A DNA stretch of 33,449 nt from an uncultured Clostridia bacterium. GTDB lineage: Bacteria; Bacillota; Clostridia; Christensenellales; CAG-917. The notes under the pieces are model-generated. The model had not been told where the DNA came from. It ran no database searches and saw only the letters and a program-made list of their open reading frames with translations. The DNA is taken from assembly GCA_947629635.1 (NCBI GenBank), contig CANREO010000004.1, positions 1-33,449 on the forward strand, read 5' to 3'. The position numbers and the translations under genes were made by a program. This document shows positions 19,080 to 27,033 of the stretch, one piece after another; within the stretch, counting starts at the first letter, position 1, and each line of letters opens with the position of its first letter.

Positions 19080-19802
19080 ATGTACATTTACGGAAGAAAC
19101 TCGGTCAAGGAGGCATACCGCGCAGGTCGCACTGTAGATAAGCTCTATTTGCAAAAGGGCGAGTCGGATCCGACGCTGTCTACAGTCTACAAGCTGGCAA
19201 AAGAGGAACGTACGGCTATCAGTTATGTGGACAAAAATTTGCTCGACAAACTCGCTTCCGGCGGCAATCATCAGGGCGTAGTGGCGGCAGTGACGGATTT
19301 TGATTATTGCCAAATAGATGACATCGTTGCGCTTGCGGAAAAGAGGGCGGAGCCGCTTTTCATGCTTATTTTGGACGGTATAACGGATCCGCACAACCTC
19401 GGCGCTATCATCAGAAGCGCGGAGTGCTTCGGCGTGCACGGTATCGTGATTCCCAAGCATAGGAGCGTAGCGGTCAACGACACCGTCATAAAGGTCGCGA
19501 GCGGCGCGGCAGAGCATATGGCAATTGCAAAAGTGACAAATATCAATGACGCCATACGCAAGCTAAAAGAGCAAAATATATGGGTTTATGCAACGGATTT
19601 TGACGGTAAACCCCCTAAAGATGAAAATTTGAAAAATAATATTGCTATCGTGATAGGCAGCGAAGGGGAGGGGATACATCGCCTTACCAAGCAACTTTGC
19701 GACGGAACTCTTACCATTCCGCAGTATGGCAAGATCAACAGCCTCAACGCCTCGGTCGCGGCCGGCGTAGTGATGTACGAGGCGATGCGCCAAAGGAGAT
19801 AA
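19080..19802 (+). CDS. rlmB: 23S rRNA (guanosine-2'-O-)-methyltransferase RlmB-type SpoU/TrmH methylase
   Basis: YGRNSVKEAYRAGRTVDKLYL, LDGITDPHNLGAIIRSAECFGVHGIVIPK, VIGSEGEGIHRLTKQLCD, SLNASVAAGVVMYE. Confidence 0.95.
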   Translation: MYIYGRNSVKEAYRAGRTVDKLYLQKGESDPTLSTVYKLAKEERTAISYVDKNLLDKLASGGNHQGVVAAVTDFDYCQIDDIVALAEKRAEPLFMLILDGITDPHNLGAIIRSAECFGVHGIVIPKHRSVAVNDTVIKVASGAAEHMAIAKVTNINDAIRKLKEQNIWVYATDFDGKPPKDENLKNNIAIVIGSEGEGIHRLTKQLCDGTLTIPQYGKINSLNASVAAGVVMYEAMRQRR

Positions 19803-19803
19803 T

Positions 19804-20361
19804 ATGCAGGATGAAGTCCAACTCATATTAAAGGCTCAGGCGGGCGACGCACAAGCGATGAACGACGTGCTTATAAGTTTTGCGCCGCTTGTCAAGTCAA
19901 TATCTCGCGCCTTCCATATTATAGGCGCGGACAGGGAGGATCTGTCGCAGATAGGCATGATCGGGCTTATGAACGCAGTGCGCACCTATAGGACGGACGG
20001 CGCGGCAAAATTTAAAACTTACGCCACAAAATGCGTGCGCAACATCATGTTGGACGCCGTGCGCAAGCAAAAATCGGCGGTGCAGACGGTCAATTTGGAC
20101 GAATCGGCAGAGGATGTGTCATCCGAGCCCGAAAAACTTTATCTCGACAGCGAGGCGCAAAGCATACTGAACGACACCATCGCCGCCGCTCTCAACGACA
20201 CGGAAAAAGAGGTGTTGGCGCTCTATCTTGACGCGATGTCCTATGCCGAGATATCCAAAAAGCTAGGAATGACAAAGAAAAAGGTGGACAACACCATCTA
20301 CAGCCTGCGCAAAAAAATCAAAAAAATATTGGAAATCGGCCGTCAAGCGCGAGAAATTTGA
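19804..20361 (+). CDS. sigH: RNA polymerase sigma factor, SigH (Spo0H)-like
   Basis: IGADREDLSQIGMIGLMNAVRTYRTDGAAKFKTYATKCVRNIMLDAVRKQ; region 4 NDTEKEVLALYLDAMSYAEISKKLGMTKKKVDNTI; mrnC-rlmB-sigH synteny. Confidence 0.87.
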   Translation: MQDEVQLILKAQAGDAQAMNDVLISFAPLVKSISRAFHIIGADREDLSQIGMIGLMNAVRTYRTDGAAKFKTYATKCVRNIMLDAVRKQKSAVQTVNLDESAEDVSSEPEKLYLDSEAQSILNDTIAAALNDTEKEVLALYLDAMSYAEISKKLGMTKKKVDNTIYSLRKKIKKILEIGRQAREI

Positions 20362-20370
20362 AAAAATTGC

Positions 20371-20399
20371 TTTACAAAATTTTTTATATAATATATTAT
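20371..20399 (+). promoter_or_regulatory. SigA-type promoter of the rpsF operon
   Basis: TTTACA (20371-20376), 17 nt, TATTAT (20394-20399). Confidence 0.6.
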
Positions 20400-20405
20400 A
20401 TTTAA

Positions 20406-20455
20406 GCATCTCAAGATGCAAATTCCTTTCCCGAAAGGGACATTTTGACCGGAAG
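20406..20455 (+). promoter_or_regulatory. Structured rpsF leader, possible S6:S18 autoregulatory motif
   Basis: Two adjacent hairpins, GCATCTCAAGATGC (20406-20419) and CCTTTCCCGAAAGG (20425-20438), and a CCG at 20449-20451, just before the rpsF SD. Confidence 0.4.
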
Positions 20456-20466
20456 GAGGTAGTGCT

Positions 20467-20748
20467 ATGGATAAGTATGAGATACTCTACATTATTCGCG
20501 GCGCAGTCGAAGATGACCAAAAACTGAAGACTGTAGACAAATTTGCGGCTTTGGCAGAATCCTTGGGCGCAACAGTCGAGTCGGTCGACAAGTGGGGCAT
20601 GAGAAAGTTTGCCTACGAGATCGACAAACAGTTTGAGGGCTACTATGTGCTTATGAATATCGTTTGCACAAGCGAGGCCCAAGAGGAAATCAACAGGCAA
20701 ATGCGCAATGACGAGTGCATTCTCAGACAAATGATCATTAAGAAGTAA
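20467..20748 (+). CDS. rpsF: 30S ribosomal protein S6
   Basis: MDKYEILYIIRGAVEDDQ...VESVDKWGMRKFAYEIDKQFEGYYVLMNI; SD GGAAGGAGG; followed by ssb and rpsR. Confidence 0.97.
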   Translation: MDKYEILYIIRGAVEDDQKLKTVDKFAALAESLGATVESVDKWGMRKFAYEIDKQFEGYYVLMNIVCTSEAQEEINRQMRNDECILRQMIIKK

Positions 20749-20766
20749 GATAATAGGAGAAAATTT

Positions 20767-21147
20767 ATGAACAAAGTTTTTTTGATTGGCAATCTGACAA
20801 AAGACCCTGAGCTCGCATCCACTTCGGGCGGCATCAAGTTTTGCAGATTTACGCTTGCAGTGTCCAGAAGCTACGCTAAAGACGGCAAGAGAGAGACGGA
20901 TTTTCTTCCCATTGTCGTTTGGCGAGCGCAAGCCGACAATTGTGCGCGCTATTTGAAGAAGGGAAGCCGCGCGGCAATCTGCGGCAGCATACAGACAAGA
21001 AGTTATGACGCTCAGGACGGCACACGCCGTTACGTTACGGAAATCGCCGCCGATGAGGTGCAGTTCCTCACAACAAAGAATGAGGATGAGAGAGAGGATG
21101 TCGATTTTGACGACCTCAAGCCCATCGACGAGGACCTTCCATTTTGA
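20767..21147 (+). CDS. ssb: Single-stranded DNA-binding protein
   Basis: MNKVFLIGNLTKDPELASTSGGIKFCRFTLAVSR, acidic tail ending DEDLPF. Confidence 0.97.
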   Translation: MNKVFLIGNLTKDPELASTSGGIKFCRFTLAVSRSYAKDGKRETDFLPIVVWRAQADNCARYLKKGSRAAICGSIQTRSYDAQDGTRRYVTEIAADEVQFLTTKNEDEREDVDFDDLKPIDEDLPF

Positions 21148-21165
21148 TTAAGGAGATAAATTATT

Positions 21166-21417
21166 ATGGCAGATGATGTGGTAAAAGCCCCACGCGCTCC
21201 CAAAAGAGCGCCCAAAAAGAAGGTTTGCGCCTTCTGCGTAGAACATATTGACGACATCGATTATAAAGACGTCGCAAGACTTAGGAAGTATATCACCGAA
21301 AAGGGCAAGATCCTTCCGCGCCGTATGAGCGGCGTATGCGCCAAGCATCAACGTCCGCTTGCAGTGGCCATAAAGAGAGCGCGCCAAATGGCTTTGCTCC
21401 CCTATAAGGCGGACTGA
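21166..21417 (+). CDS. rpsR: 30S ribosomal protein S18
   Basis: [63 protein letters not shown]. Confidence 0.97.
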   Translation: MADDVVKAPRAPKRAPKKKVCAFCVEHIDDIDYKDVARLRKYITEKGKILPRRMSGVCAKHQRPLAVAIKRARQMALLPYKAD

Positions 21418-21494
21418 ATTATTCTTTGACCGCTCCCACTTGTGAGAAATATTCCTGTATTTCGGAGCGGTGCGAAAACATCAAACAACAAATT

Positions 21495-21525
21495 AAAAGA
21501 CTTCGCGGCAGACGAAGTCTTTTTT
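21495..21525 (+). terminator. Rho-independent terminator of the rpsF-ssb-rpsR operon
   Basis: AAAAGACTTCG-CGGCAGA-CGAAGTCTTTTTT. Confidence 0.88.
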
Positions 21526-21531
21526 ATGAGC

Positions 21532-21555
21532 AAAGCCTCGATTTTGCGAGGCTTT
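21532..21555 (-). terminator. Hairpin at the end of the minus-strand gene (convergent terminator pair)
   Basis: AAAGCCTCG-ATTTTG-CGAGGCTTT, 4 nt beyond the stop at 21560. Confidence 0.6.
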
Positions 21556-21559
21556 CCGA

Positions 21560-21976
21560 TTAAAGATAATTTCTCAAATTTTTGATGCACTTGTCATATG
21601 TCTTCATAAGGTCGTGCGCAAGTTGAGGGACTTCTACGCCATCGCGATTCAGCTCGTTGATGCATTTTTGCACGCTTGTGATGCCCATGTTGTAGCCGTC
21701 TATCAGCATACTTGCCAGATGTGAGTTGCTGTTGTCGAAGCTTGCGTTCATTTTTACTCCGGCTTTTAGCATCATTCGTTGGATGGGATGAGTTTTTGCG
21801 TCCTCGAGTTCTTTTTCGCCGAGTTCTGCTTCCGCTTTTTGATAGAACTCCTCAAGCACTTCCTTCTGCGAGAGTACGAGATTTTTGAGCTTGTCGCACT
21901 CTACATAGTTGATGATATTGTCGATCGACTGTGCGCCCATTGCAGTGTTGCGCACTATTTCTCTATAAATTTTCAT
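21560..21976 (-). CDS. Hypothetical helical protein
   Basis: 138 aa, SD AGGAGG; predicted mostly helical (MKIYREIVRNTAMGAQSIDNIINYVECDKLKNLVLSQKEVLEEFYQKAEAEL...). Resembles four-helix-bundle/ferritin-like small proteins; family not identified. Confidence 0.7.
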   Translation of the reverse strand: MKIYREIVRNTAMGAQSIDNIINYVECDKLKNLVLSQKEVLEEFYQKAEAELGEKELEDAKTHPIQRMMLKAGVKMNASFDNSNSHLASMLIDGYNMGITSVQKCINELNRDGVEVPQLAHDLMKTYDKCIKNLRNYL

Positions 21977-22024
21977 AAATGCCTCCTGAAAGTAGAATGC
22001 GCGTAAAACATATGTTTATTCATA

Positions 22025-22576
22025 TCAATTGAACAGTTTATCCAGCATTTCTTTCACCCAGGACTTGTATATGAGCTTTTCTCCGTTTTCGGAAGAGGGC
22101 GTGAAGCACAGCGGCGGAAATGCAACGCACCACCAGTTTTGCCCCTTGCCGCTGCCGAGGTTTATGATGACGGCGTCATAGCGCCCTTCGGGGAATGTAT
22201 ATTCGTCGTATCTTTTTTCGGGGAAATATTCGTTGCTGTACACTATGTCGGAAGTATAATCGAATCCGTTTGCCTTAAGCGTGTCGTCAGCGATCGCGCA
22301 TAGCCGAGATTTTACGTTTATAAGCCTGTTCGCAGCCTCCCTCTTTGACGAACATCCCTCGAGCGCGTATTGAAGATACTCTGTGACGGCGTCACGTACT
22401 TTAAGTTTGACGGATTGGTCGTCGGCGCTGTCAGAGTTTGCGCGTATGTGTATTCGGATGCAATTGTCGGCAAGTTCGCTTCCGCCACGATCGCAACCGC
22501 ACAAGGATGATGCGAGAAATATGCACAAGGCGGCGATGATAAATACGGAGATTTTTTTAATATGTAAATTTTTCAT
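22025..22576 (-). CDS. spoIIR: Stage II sporulation protein R
   Basis: MKNLHIKKISVFIIAALCIFLASSLCGC..., NCIRIHIRANSDSADDQSVKLKVRDAVTEYL, GKGQNWWCVAFPPLCF. Start set at 22576; the track start at 22822 runs into sleB. Confidence 0.9.
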   Translation of the reverse strand: MKNLHIKKISVFIIAALCIFLASSLCGCDRGGSELADNCIRIHIRANSDSADDQSVKLKVRDAVTEYLQYALEGCSSKREAANRLINVKSRLCAIADDTLKANGFDYTSDIVYSNEYFPEKRYDEYTFPEGRYDAVIINLGSGKGQNWWCVAFPPLCFTPSSENGEKLIYKSWVKEMLDKLFN

Positions 22577-22582
22577 GATTTT

Positions 22583-22610
22583 ATTTTTGCCAAATTCAAG
22601 CAGGTTAAAC
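22583..22610 (-). promoter_or_regulatory. SigF-like promoter of spoIIR
   Basis: Minus strand GTTTA-14 nt-GGCAAAAAT, compatible with the SigF pattern GYWTA / GGnnAnAnT. Confidence 0.5.
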
Positions 22611-22611
22611 T

Positions 22612-22640
22612 GCATAAAAGCAAAATATACATGCAAACTA
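22612..22640 (+). promoter_or_regulatory. SigG-like promoter of sleB
   Basis: GCATA (22612-22616), 17 nt, CAAACTA (22634-22640), close to GnATR / CATnnTA. Confidence 0.5.
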
Positions 22641-22655
22641 GCCGTGAGGTGAAAA

Positions 22656-23366
22656 ATGCGATCGAGTTTAATTAAGGATTCAACAATCGTGAAGATACTT
22701 CCGGCGTTTTTGGCGATCGTGCTTGCGGCCGTAATTTTTGTATACTGCATTCCTTCCGACTGCAGTGTGGCCGAGGCAGCCACGTTGAAGCAAGGTTCGA
22801 CCGGCGCCGTCGTCAAAACCATGCAGACAAAACTTATAAATTGGGGGTATCTGAGCGGAAAGGCCGATGGAATTTTCGGATCTAAAACAAAAGCCGCGGT
22901 GATTTATTTTCAAAAGCGTAACGGACTTGTCGCGGATGGAATAGTCGGCACAAAGACGGCTCAGGCTATGGGGCTTAAATTGTCCGGCACTACGACGACA
23001 AACGGCGGCGGCACGTCGTCTACGGAATTGAATTTGCTTGCGCGCGTCGTTTACGGCGAAGCAAGAGGAGAGCCCTACACGGGGCAAGTGGCCGTAGCGG
23101 CGGTTGTGCTTAACAGAGTAAAGAGTTCGAGTTTTCCCAACACCGTATCGGGAGTGATTTATCAGGCCGGCGCATTTGACTGCGTGGCGGATGGGCAGAT
23201 AAATATGACTCCCAATCAAAACGCGATCAACGCTGCTCGCGATGCTCTGAACGGATGGGACCCGACTTATGGCTGCCTGTTTTATTACAATCCCCGTACG
23301 GCTACAAGCAAGTGGATGCTGTCTCGAACCGTCAAATTGAAGATAGGCAATCATGCATTTTGTTGA
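22656..23366 (+). CDS. sleB: Spore cortex-lytic enzyme SleB
   Basis: Peptidoglycan-binding repeat (GSTGAVVKTMQTKLINWGYLSGKADGIFGSKTKAAVIYFQ) plus hydrolase domain (LLARVVYGEARGEPYTGQVAVAAVVLNRV...CLFYYNP); ypeB follows. Confidence 0.94.
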   Translation: MRSSLIKDSTIVKILPAFLAIVLAAVIFVYCIPSDCSVAEAATLKQGSTGAVVKTMQTKLINWGYLSGKADGIFGSKTKAAVIYFQKRNGLVADGIVGTKTAQAMGLKLSGTTTTNGGGTSSTELNLLARVVYGEARGEPYTGQVAVAAVVLNRVKSSSFPNTVSGVIYQAGAFDCVADGQINMTPNQNAINAARDALNGWDPTYGCLFYYNPRTATSKWMLSRTVKLKIGNHAFC

Positions 23367-23381
23367 TAAAGAGGTGAATAT

Positions 23382-24794
23382 ATGAGCAATAAAAAAACCA
23401 ACTGCGTAAAAACGCAGGACACAAAAAAGACCAAGAGACAACGCAATTCGCGAGTGGCAAAGACTGCGGTGCTCGGCACTGTGCTCGGCCTTTGCGCTAG
23501 CGCGATAGTAGGGCTTTCGGTAGCGTTATATTTTGCCGACAAAACGGTCGAGACGCACGAAAGTTACCAAAGGCAAATGGACGCCGTGTATTTCAGAGCG
23601 TATTATGACCTGATCGAGGGCGCCAACGATATGGGCGTCATGCTGAAGAAGTTGGGCGTTTCCAATTCGCCGACCATGCAACAGTCAATGCTTTATGAAG
23701 TATGGAGCGCTGCAAACCTTGCCGAAAACTCGCTCGGCATGTTCGAAAGTCAAGACGACGGAATTTTGCGGGCGCAAAAATTCGTAAATCAACTTGGAGA
23801 CTATTCTCATGCGCTTGCGCTGAGAGTGGCCGCCGGCAAACCGCTTACGGAAGAGGAGAGAGAAAGGCTCTCGAAACTTGCCGAGGTGGCGTCTGTATAT
23901 CAACGCGCGTTGACGGAGTTTGGCAAGCAACTTGAGGATGGGAATACCTTTATGGGCGAAGATGGAGCATTGAACAATTTTACGGCGGCATTTTCGGAAT
24001 TTTCTCAACCCGATTTCGCCTATCCCGAAATGATTTACGACGGGCCGTTTTCGGACGCTCTCGAAAACAAACAGCTTGTCGGGATGGGCGGAAAGGATAT
24101 TACGGCAGAGCGCGGCGAAGAATTGTTGAATGACTATTTGAGCGCGTACGAAGTGAGCGACGTCGCCTATATCGGCGAAGGAGAGGGCGACATACCCACT
24201 TACAACTTTATGTTGACGGCAGACGGCGCGCCGGCGTTTGCGCAAATTTGCAAGAGGGGAGGAATGTTGATCTCATACAATGTAAACATCGACGACGTCG
24301 CTTCATCAAAAGCCGTGAGGCAGGACGCCGGCCCCACATGCCAACAAAATGCCTTGGCGTTTGCAAGCAAGTTGGGTTTTGACAATATGCAGGTAGTCTG
24401 GTCATCTTCCGCGCATGGAGAATGCGTAGTCAATCTTGCGCCTGTTCAGGAAGGCGTTATACTCTATTCCGATCTTGTAAAAGTCAAACTCAGAGAGGAG
24501 GGCAGCCGCGTCATCGGACTTGACGCCACACACTATGCCTTCAACCATAGAGAGAGAAAACTCGACGTTCCCACAATAACTGCCGAACAAGCAAAACAAA
24601 ATTTGTCCATCCCGGCAATATCGGAAGGCAGGCTTGCCTTGATACCGTTGCGCGGCACTAAAGAGACGTTGACTTATGAGTTCGAATGTGAACAAGACGG
24701 CACTTATTTTGTATATATAGACGCGCTGAGCGGAGACGAAGCGAATATACTGTACGTCATCGACGACGAGGCCTCGGGCATGAGAACGATATGA
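23382..24794 (+). CDS. ypeB: Germination protein YpeB
   Basis: N-terminal TM and YpeB-type domains; immediately downstream of sleB; SD AGAGGTG. Confidence 0.9.
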   Translation: MSNKKTNCVKTQDTKKTKRQRNSRVAKTAVLGTVLGLCASAIVGLSVALYFADKTVETHESYQRQMDAVYFRAYYDLIEGANDMGVMLKKLGVSNSPTMQQSMLYEVWSAANLAENSLGMFESQDDGILRAQKFVNQLGDYSHALALRVAAGKPLTEEERERLSKLAEVASVYQRALTEFGKQLEDGNTFMGEDGALNNFTAAFSEFSQPDFAYPEMIYDGPFSDALENKQLVGMGGKDITAERGEELLNDYLSAYEVSDVAYIGEGEGDIPTYNFMLTADGAPAFAQICKRGGMLISYNVNIDDVASSKAVRQDAGPTCQQNALAFASKLGFDNMQVVWSSSAHGECVVNLAPVQEGVILYSDLVKVKLREEGSRVIGLDATHYAFNHRERKLDVPTITAEQAKQNLSIPAISEGRLALIPLRGTKETLTYEFECEQDGTYFVYIDALSGDEANILYVIDDEASGMRTI

Positions 24795-24810
24795 AAGGAC
24801 GTTGAACGAA

Positions 24811-24834
24811 AAAAAGCCCCACGACGTGGGGCTT
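24811..24834. terminator. Bidirectional terminator between ypeB and the convergent zinc-ribbon gene
   Basis: AAAGCCCCAC-GAC-GTGGGGCTTT, flanked by an A-run that gives a strong U-tract on the minus strand. Confidence 0.82.
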
Positions 24835-24851
24835 TGATATATTTGAGATCT

Positions 24852-25685
24852 TTATTTTTGTTTTTTATTGAGAGGAGCGAGGAATATGAGGGAGAAGAGG
24901 AATTGTATAAATCCAAGCAAGGGCAGCGCGTAGGCCAAAAACATGCCCAACTGGATAGGATATGTGAATACCACGACAAAGCTTACCCCCTCGGCAAGCA
25001 TCATAAAGGGCGATATGTAGAGCAATATCGTAACGGCGAAGAAAATCAAACTCCACAACACGTTTAACAGGCGGCTGTACTTTTTGATGATCGCACAAAC
25101 GAGCGCGCCGATAAAACTTATGCATGACATCGTGAATACGATCAGCGGAAGGATTGTGTACATGCCCATCCATACGCTTTCGCCAAACAGCCCTTTAAGT
25201 TCTGCGGCATGTTTTACAACCAACTCCCAGGATGAAATTCCATTGAACAACTCAAGACCGTAACTGGACGTTGCTATCACTCCCGTACTTATAAGGTATG
25301 CGACAACGGCTCCGGCAATGAAGATGAGGGAGAGAATCATCATAAAGATATTTCTGCCCAAGCCGGTCTTCGGTTTTTTGCCGTTCGGATTTTTATTTTG
25401 TTTGGGATCCGCGTCGGAAGAATTGCTATCGTCATCATCGTTATACTGATTGAGGGTCGGCAAATCATTGTCCGTTTCGTAATCGGTGTTGTAAGGTTGC
25501 TCAAAAGGAGTTGAGGTTTCGGAGCGGTCGATTTTATTGAGCTTCACTCCTATGCAACAACCGCAATTGGGACAATTGATCGGATATCTGTAATCGTCGG
25601 GAAACTGTTCCAAATTTTCCGGTCGGCGGAAGCTCAATTCTTTATTGCAACGAGGGCATCTCGTATACAAAATATTTCCTGCCAT
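24852..25685 (-). CDS. Zinc-ribbon-containing multi-pass membrane protein
   Basis: MAGNILYTRCPRCNKELSF...YPINCPNCGCCIG, then acidic/Asn-rich linker and four or more hydrophobic spans. SD AAGGAG places the start at 25685 rather than 25748. Confidence 0.8.
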   Translation of the reverse strand: MAGNILYTRCPRCNKELSFRRPENLEQFPDDYRYPINCPNCGCCIGVKLNKIDRSETSTPFEQPYNTDYETDNDLPTLNQYNDDDDSNSSDADPKQNKNPNGKKPKTGLGRNIFMMILSLIFIAGAVVAYLISTGVIATSSYGLELFNGISSWELVVKHAAELKGLFGESVWMGMYTILPLIVFTMSCISFIGALVCAIIKKYSRLLNVLWSLIFFAVTILLYISPFMMLAEGVSFVVVFTYPIQLGMFLAYALPLLGFIQFLFSLIFLAPLNKKQK

Positions 25686-25719
25686 ATTTCTGTACTCCTT
25701 AAAAATATTCCTATCTGTT

Positions 25720-25748
25720 ATTATATTATTATTGTTGCACAAAGTCAA
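25720..25748 (-). promoter_or_regulatory. SigA-type promoter of the zinc-ribbon gene
   Basis: Minus strand TTGACT-17 nt-TATAAT. Confidence 0.65.
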
Positions 25749-25913
25749 TGCCGGTTGATAAAAAAATTTTTATGGGCGGATTTGTCGAAACCATTCATTT
25801 CAACGTTTGAAACGCCGTATTTTCATTGCCTGTCCGCAGTCATTGAGTGTGATCGCCCACGAAGACCCGATAATTTGCGGCTTATGCTAAATTATTTTAA
25901 AATATGATTTTAT

Positions 25914-25935
25914 GAAAAAAGCGAGATTTTCTCGC
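25914..25935 (-). terminator. Rho-independent terminator of the 106-aa ORF
   Basis: Minus strand GCGAG-AAAAT-CTCGC-TTTTTT. Confidence 0.7.
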
Positions 25936-26256
25936 TCATACGGCGCTGTGCGCATCCGCATTTTCCAGAATGTTGCGCATGGAAACGTAATCGGCGCAAA
26001 TTTGCAATATGTATCTTTGCTTTTCGTCGTGCGAAAGCGTCGACATCTTCTTTTGATCCGCAAAGCAATCGATGGGATTGTCCACTTTTTCGCCGCTGCG
26101 CTTTAAAGCGCACAACTTCAGATATATCTCGCGCTGTTGCGGCGTGATATTTTTCGGGGCGTTTTGCCCCTCGCCGTACGTATTGTTGCAAAGTCTTGCC
26201 TTTGCCTCGCTTGCCAGTGTGCGGAGCTTGCATTTCGGGTGTTTTACGTTGCTCAT
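25936..26256 (-). CDS. Hypothetical protein (106 aa, Cys-containing)
   Basis: SD CGGAGG upstream, terminator downstream; no family recognised. Confidence 0.65.
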   Translation of the reverse strand: MSNVKHPKCKLRTLASEAKARLCNNTYGEGQNAPKNITPQQREIYLKLCALKRSGEKVDNPIDCFADQKKMSTLSHDEKQRYILQICADYVSMRNILENADAHSAV

Positions 26257-26329
26257 AAAAGCCTCCGTCGCTTATACTAGCACAAAGGACAAGCAAAAGA
26301 AATACGTCCGCAAAACTTGACAATGTTTG

Positions 26330-26629
26330 CTATTTTTTGCCAAATTTTCCCTTATGTTTTCTGTAAATTTTGACGCTTGTCGGAAGCACGGCGACGCCCA
26401 GCAGATATGCCGTAAGCGCGTAAAGTTCGGGTTTCCCGCCCAAAACGAATTCGACGCATACTATAAACGCCGCGGCGATGCAGACAGTTGCGAAAAAATC
26501 AGTCAGAGCGCGTTCGAGCGGACGCGCCTTGCGCAAATACAGCAGAGCGAATATGCCCACCGCAAGCCCTACGGCAAGACATATCAAAAAACATATTCCC
26601 TGCTCTTTAACGTTTGCGCCGAGCGTCAT
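26330..26629 (-). CDS. yabQ: Sporulation protein YabQ-like membrane protein (short)
   Basis: 99 aa with three hydrophobic spans; start overlaps the end of the yabP-like gene. Confidence 0.65.
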   Translation of the reverse strand: MTLGANVKEQGICFLICLAVGLAVGIFALLYLRKARPLERALTDFFATVCIAAAFIVCVEFVLGGKPELYALTAYLLGVAVLPTSVKIYRKHKGKFGKK

Positions 26630-26937
26630 TTCAGAATGCGCTTTATGAGCGAGGGCGCTTGAGAGGTATAGCGCAAAGAAAAAACTTCGCCGCCAACGCT
26701 GAATTTGCCGTTTTCTATGTCGAGATTTTTTACGCTGAGGCCGCGTCCCGTAACCAACAATGTTTCTTCTTCGAGTTTTATCGTGATGTTTTTGTCGGTA
26801 AATACGGGCACTGCCTTTACGCCTGTCATGCTCATGGCCCTTTTATGATCTATTTCCAGTTTATGTCCTTGGATCTTGGGATCCGAATTAGAGGCCGCTG
26901 CTGTGATCGAAGAGGGCAGTTTTGTCGATTTTTCCAT
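26626..26937 (-). CDS. yabP: Sporulation protein YabP (YabP/YqfC family)
   Basis: HKRAMSMTGVKAVPVFTDKNITIKLEEETLLVTGRGLSVKNLDIENGKFSVGGEVFSLRY; SD AAAGGAG. Confidence 0.82.
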   Translation of the reverse strand: MEKSTKLPSSITAAASNSDPKIQGHKLEIDHKRAMSMTGVKAVPVFTDKNITIKLEEETLLVTGRGLSVKNLDIENGKFSVGGEVFSLRYTSQAPSLIKRILK

Positions 26938-26964
26938 ATAAACTCCTTTGCCGAACGCTTTTCA

Positions 26965-26993
26965 TTGACAATAATATTAAAAAAATATAAAAT
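26965..26993 (+). promoter_or_regulatory. SigA-type promoter of the acyltransferase-like gene
   Basis: TTGACA (26965-26970), 17 nt, TAAAAT (26988-26993). Confidence 0.65.
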
Positions 26994-27033
26994 ATATGCT
27001 ATACATTATTACAAAATTTTTCGTGTGCGGCGA

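Noticed and set aside
22577-22822. N-terminal extension of the spoIIR ORF
   Set aside because: It overlaps sleB coding sequence; signal peptide and promoter geometry place the start at 22576.
25749-25913. Possible structured RNA (TTTCAA-CGT-TTGAAA, TGGGCG...CGCCCA) upstream of the zinc-ribbon gene
   Set aside because: Short arms and long loops; no convincing overall fold by eye.
26614-27033. N-terminal 140-aa extension of the acyltransferase ORF
   Set aside because: It overlaps the divergent yabP gene and the TTGACA-17-TAAAAT promoter; protein homology-like sequence starts at 27034/27067.
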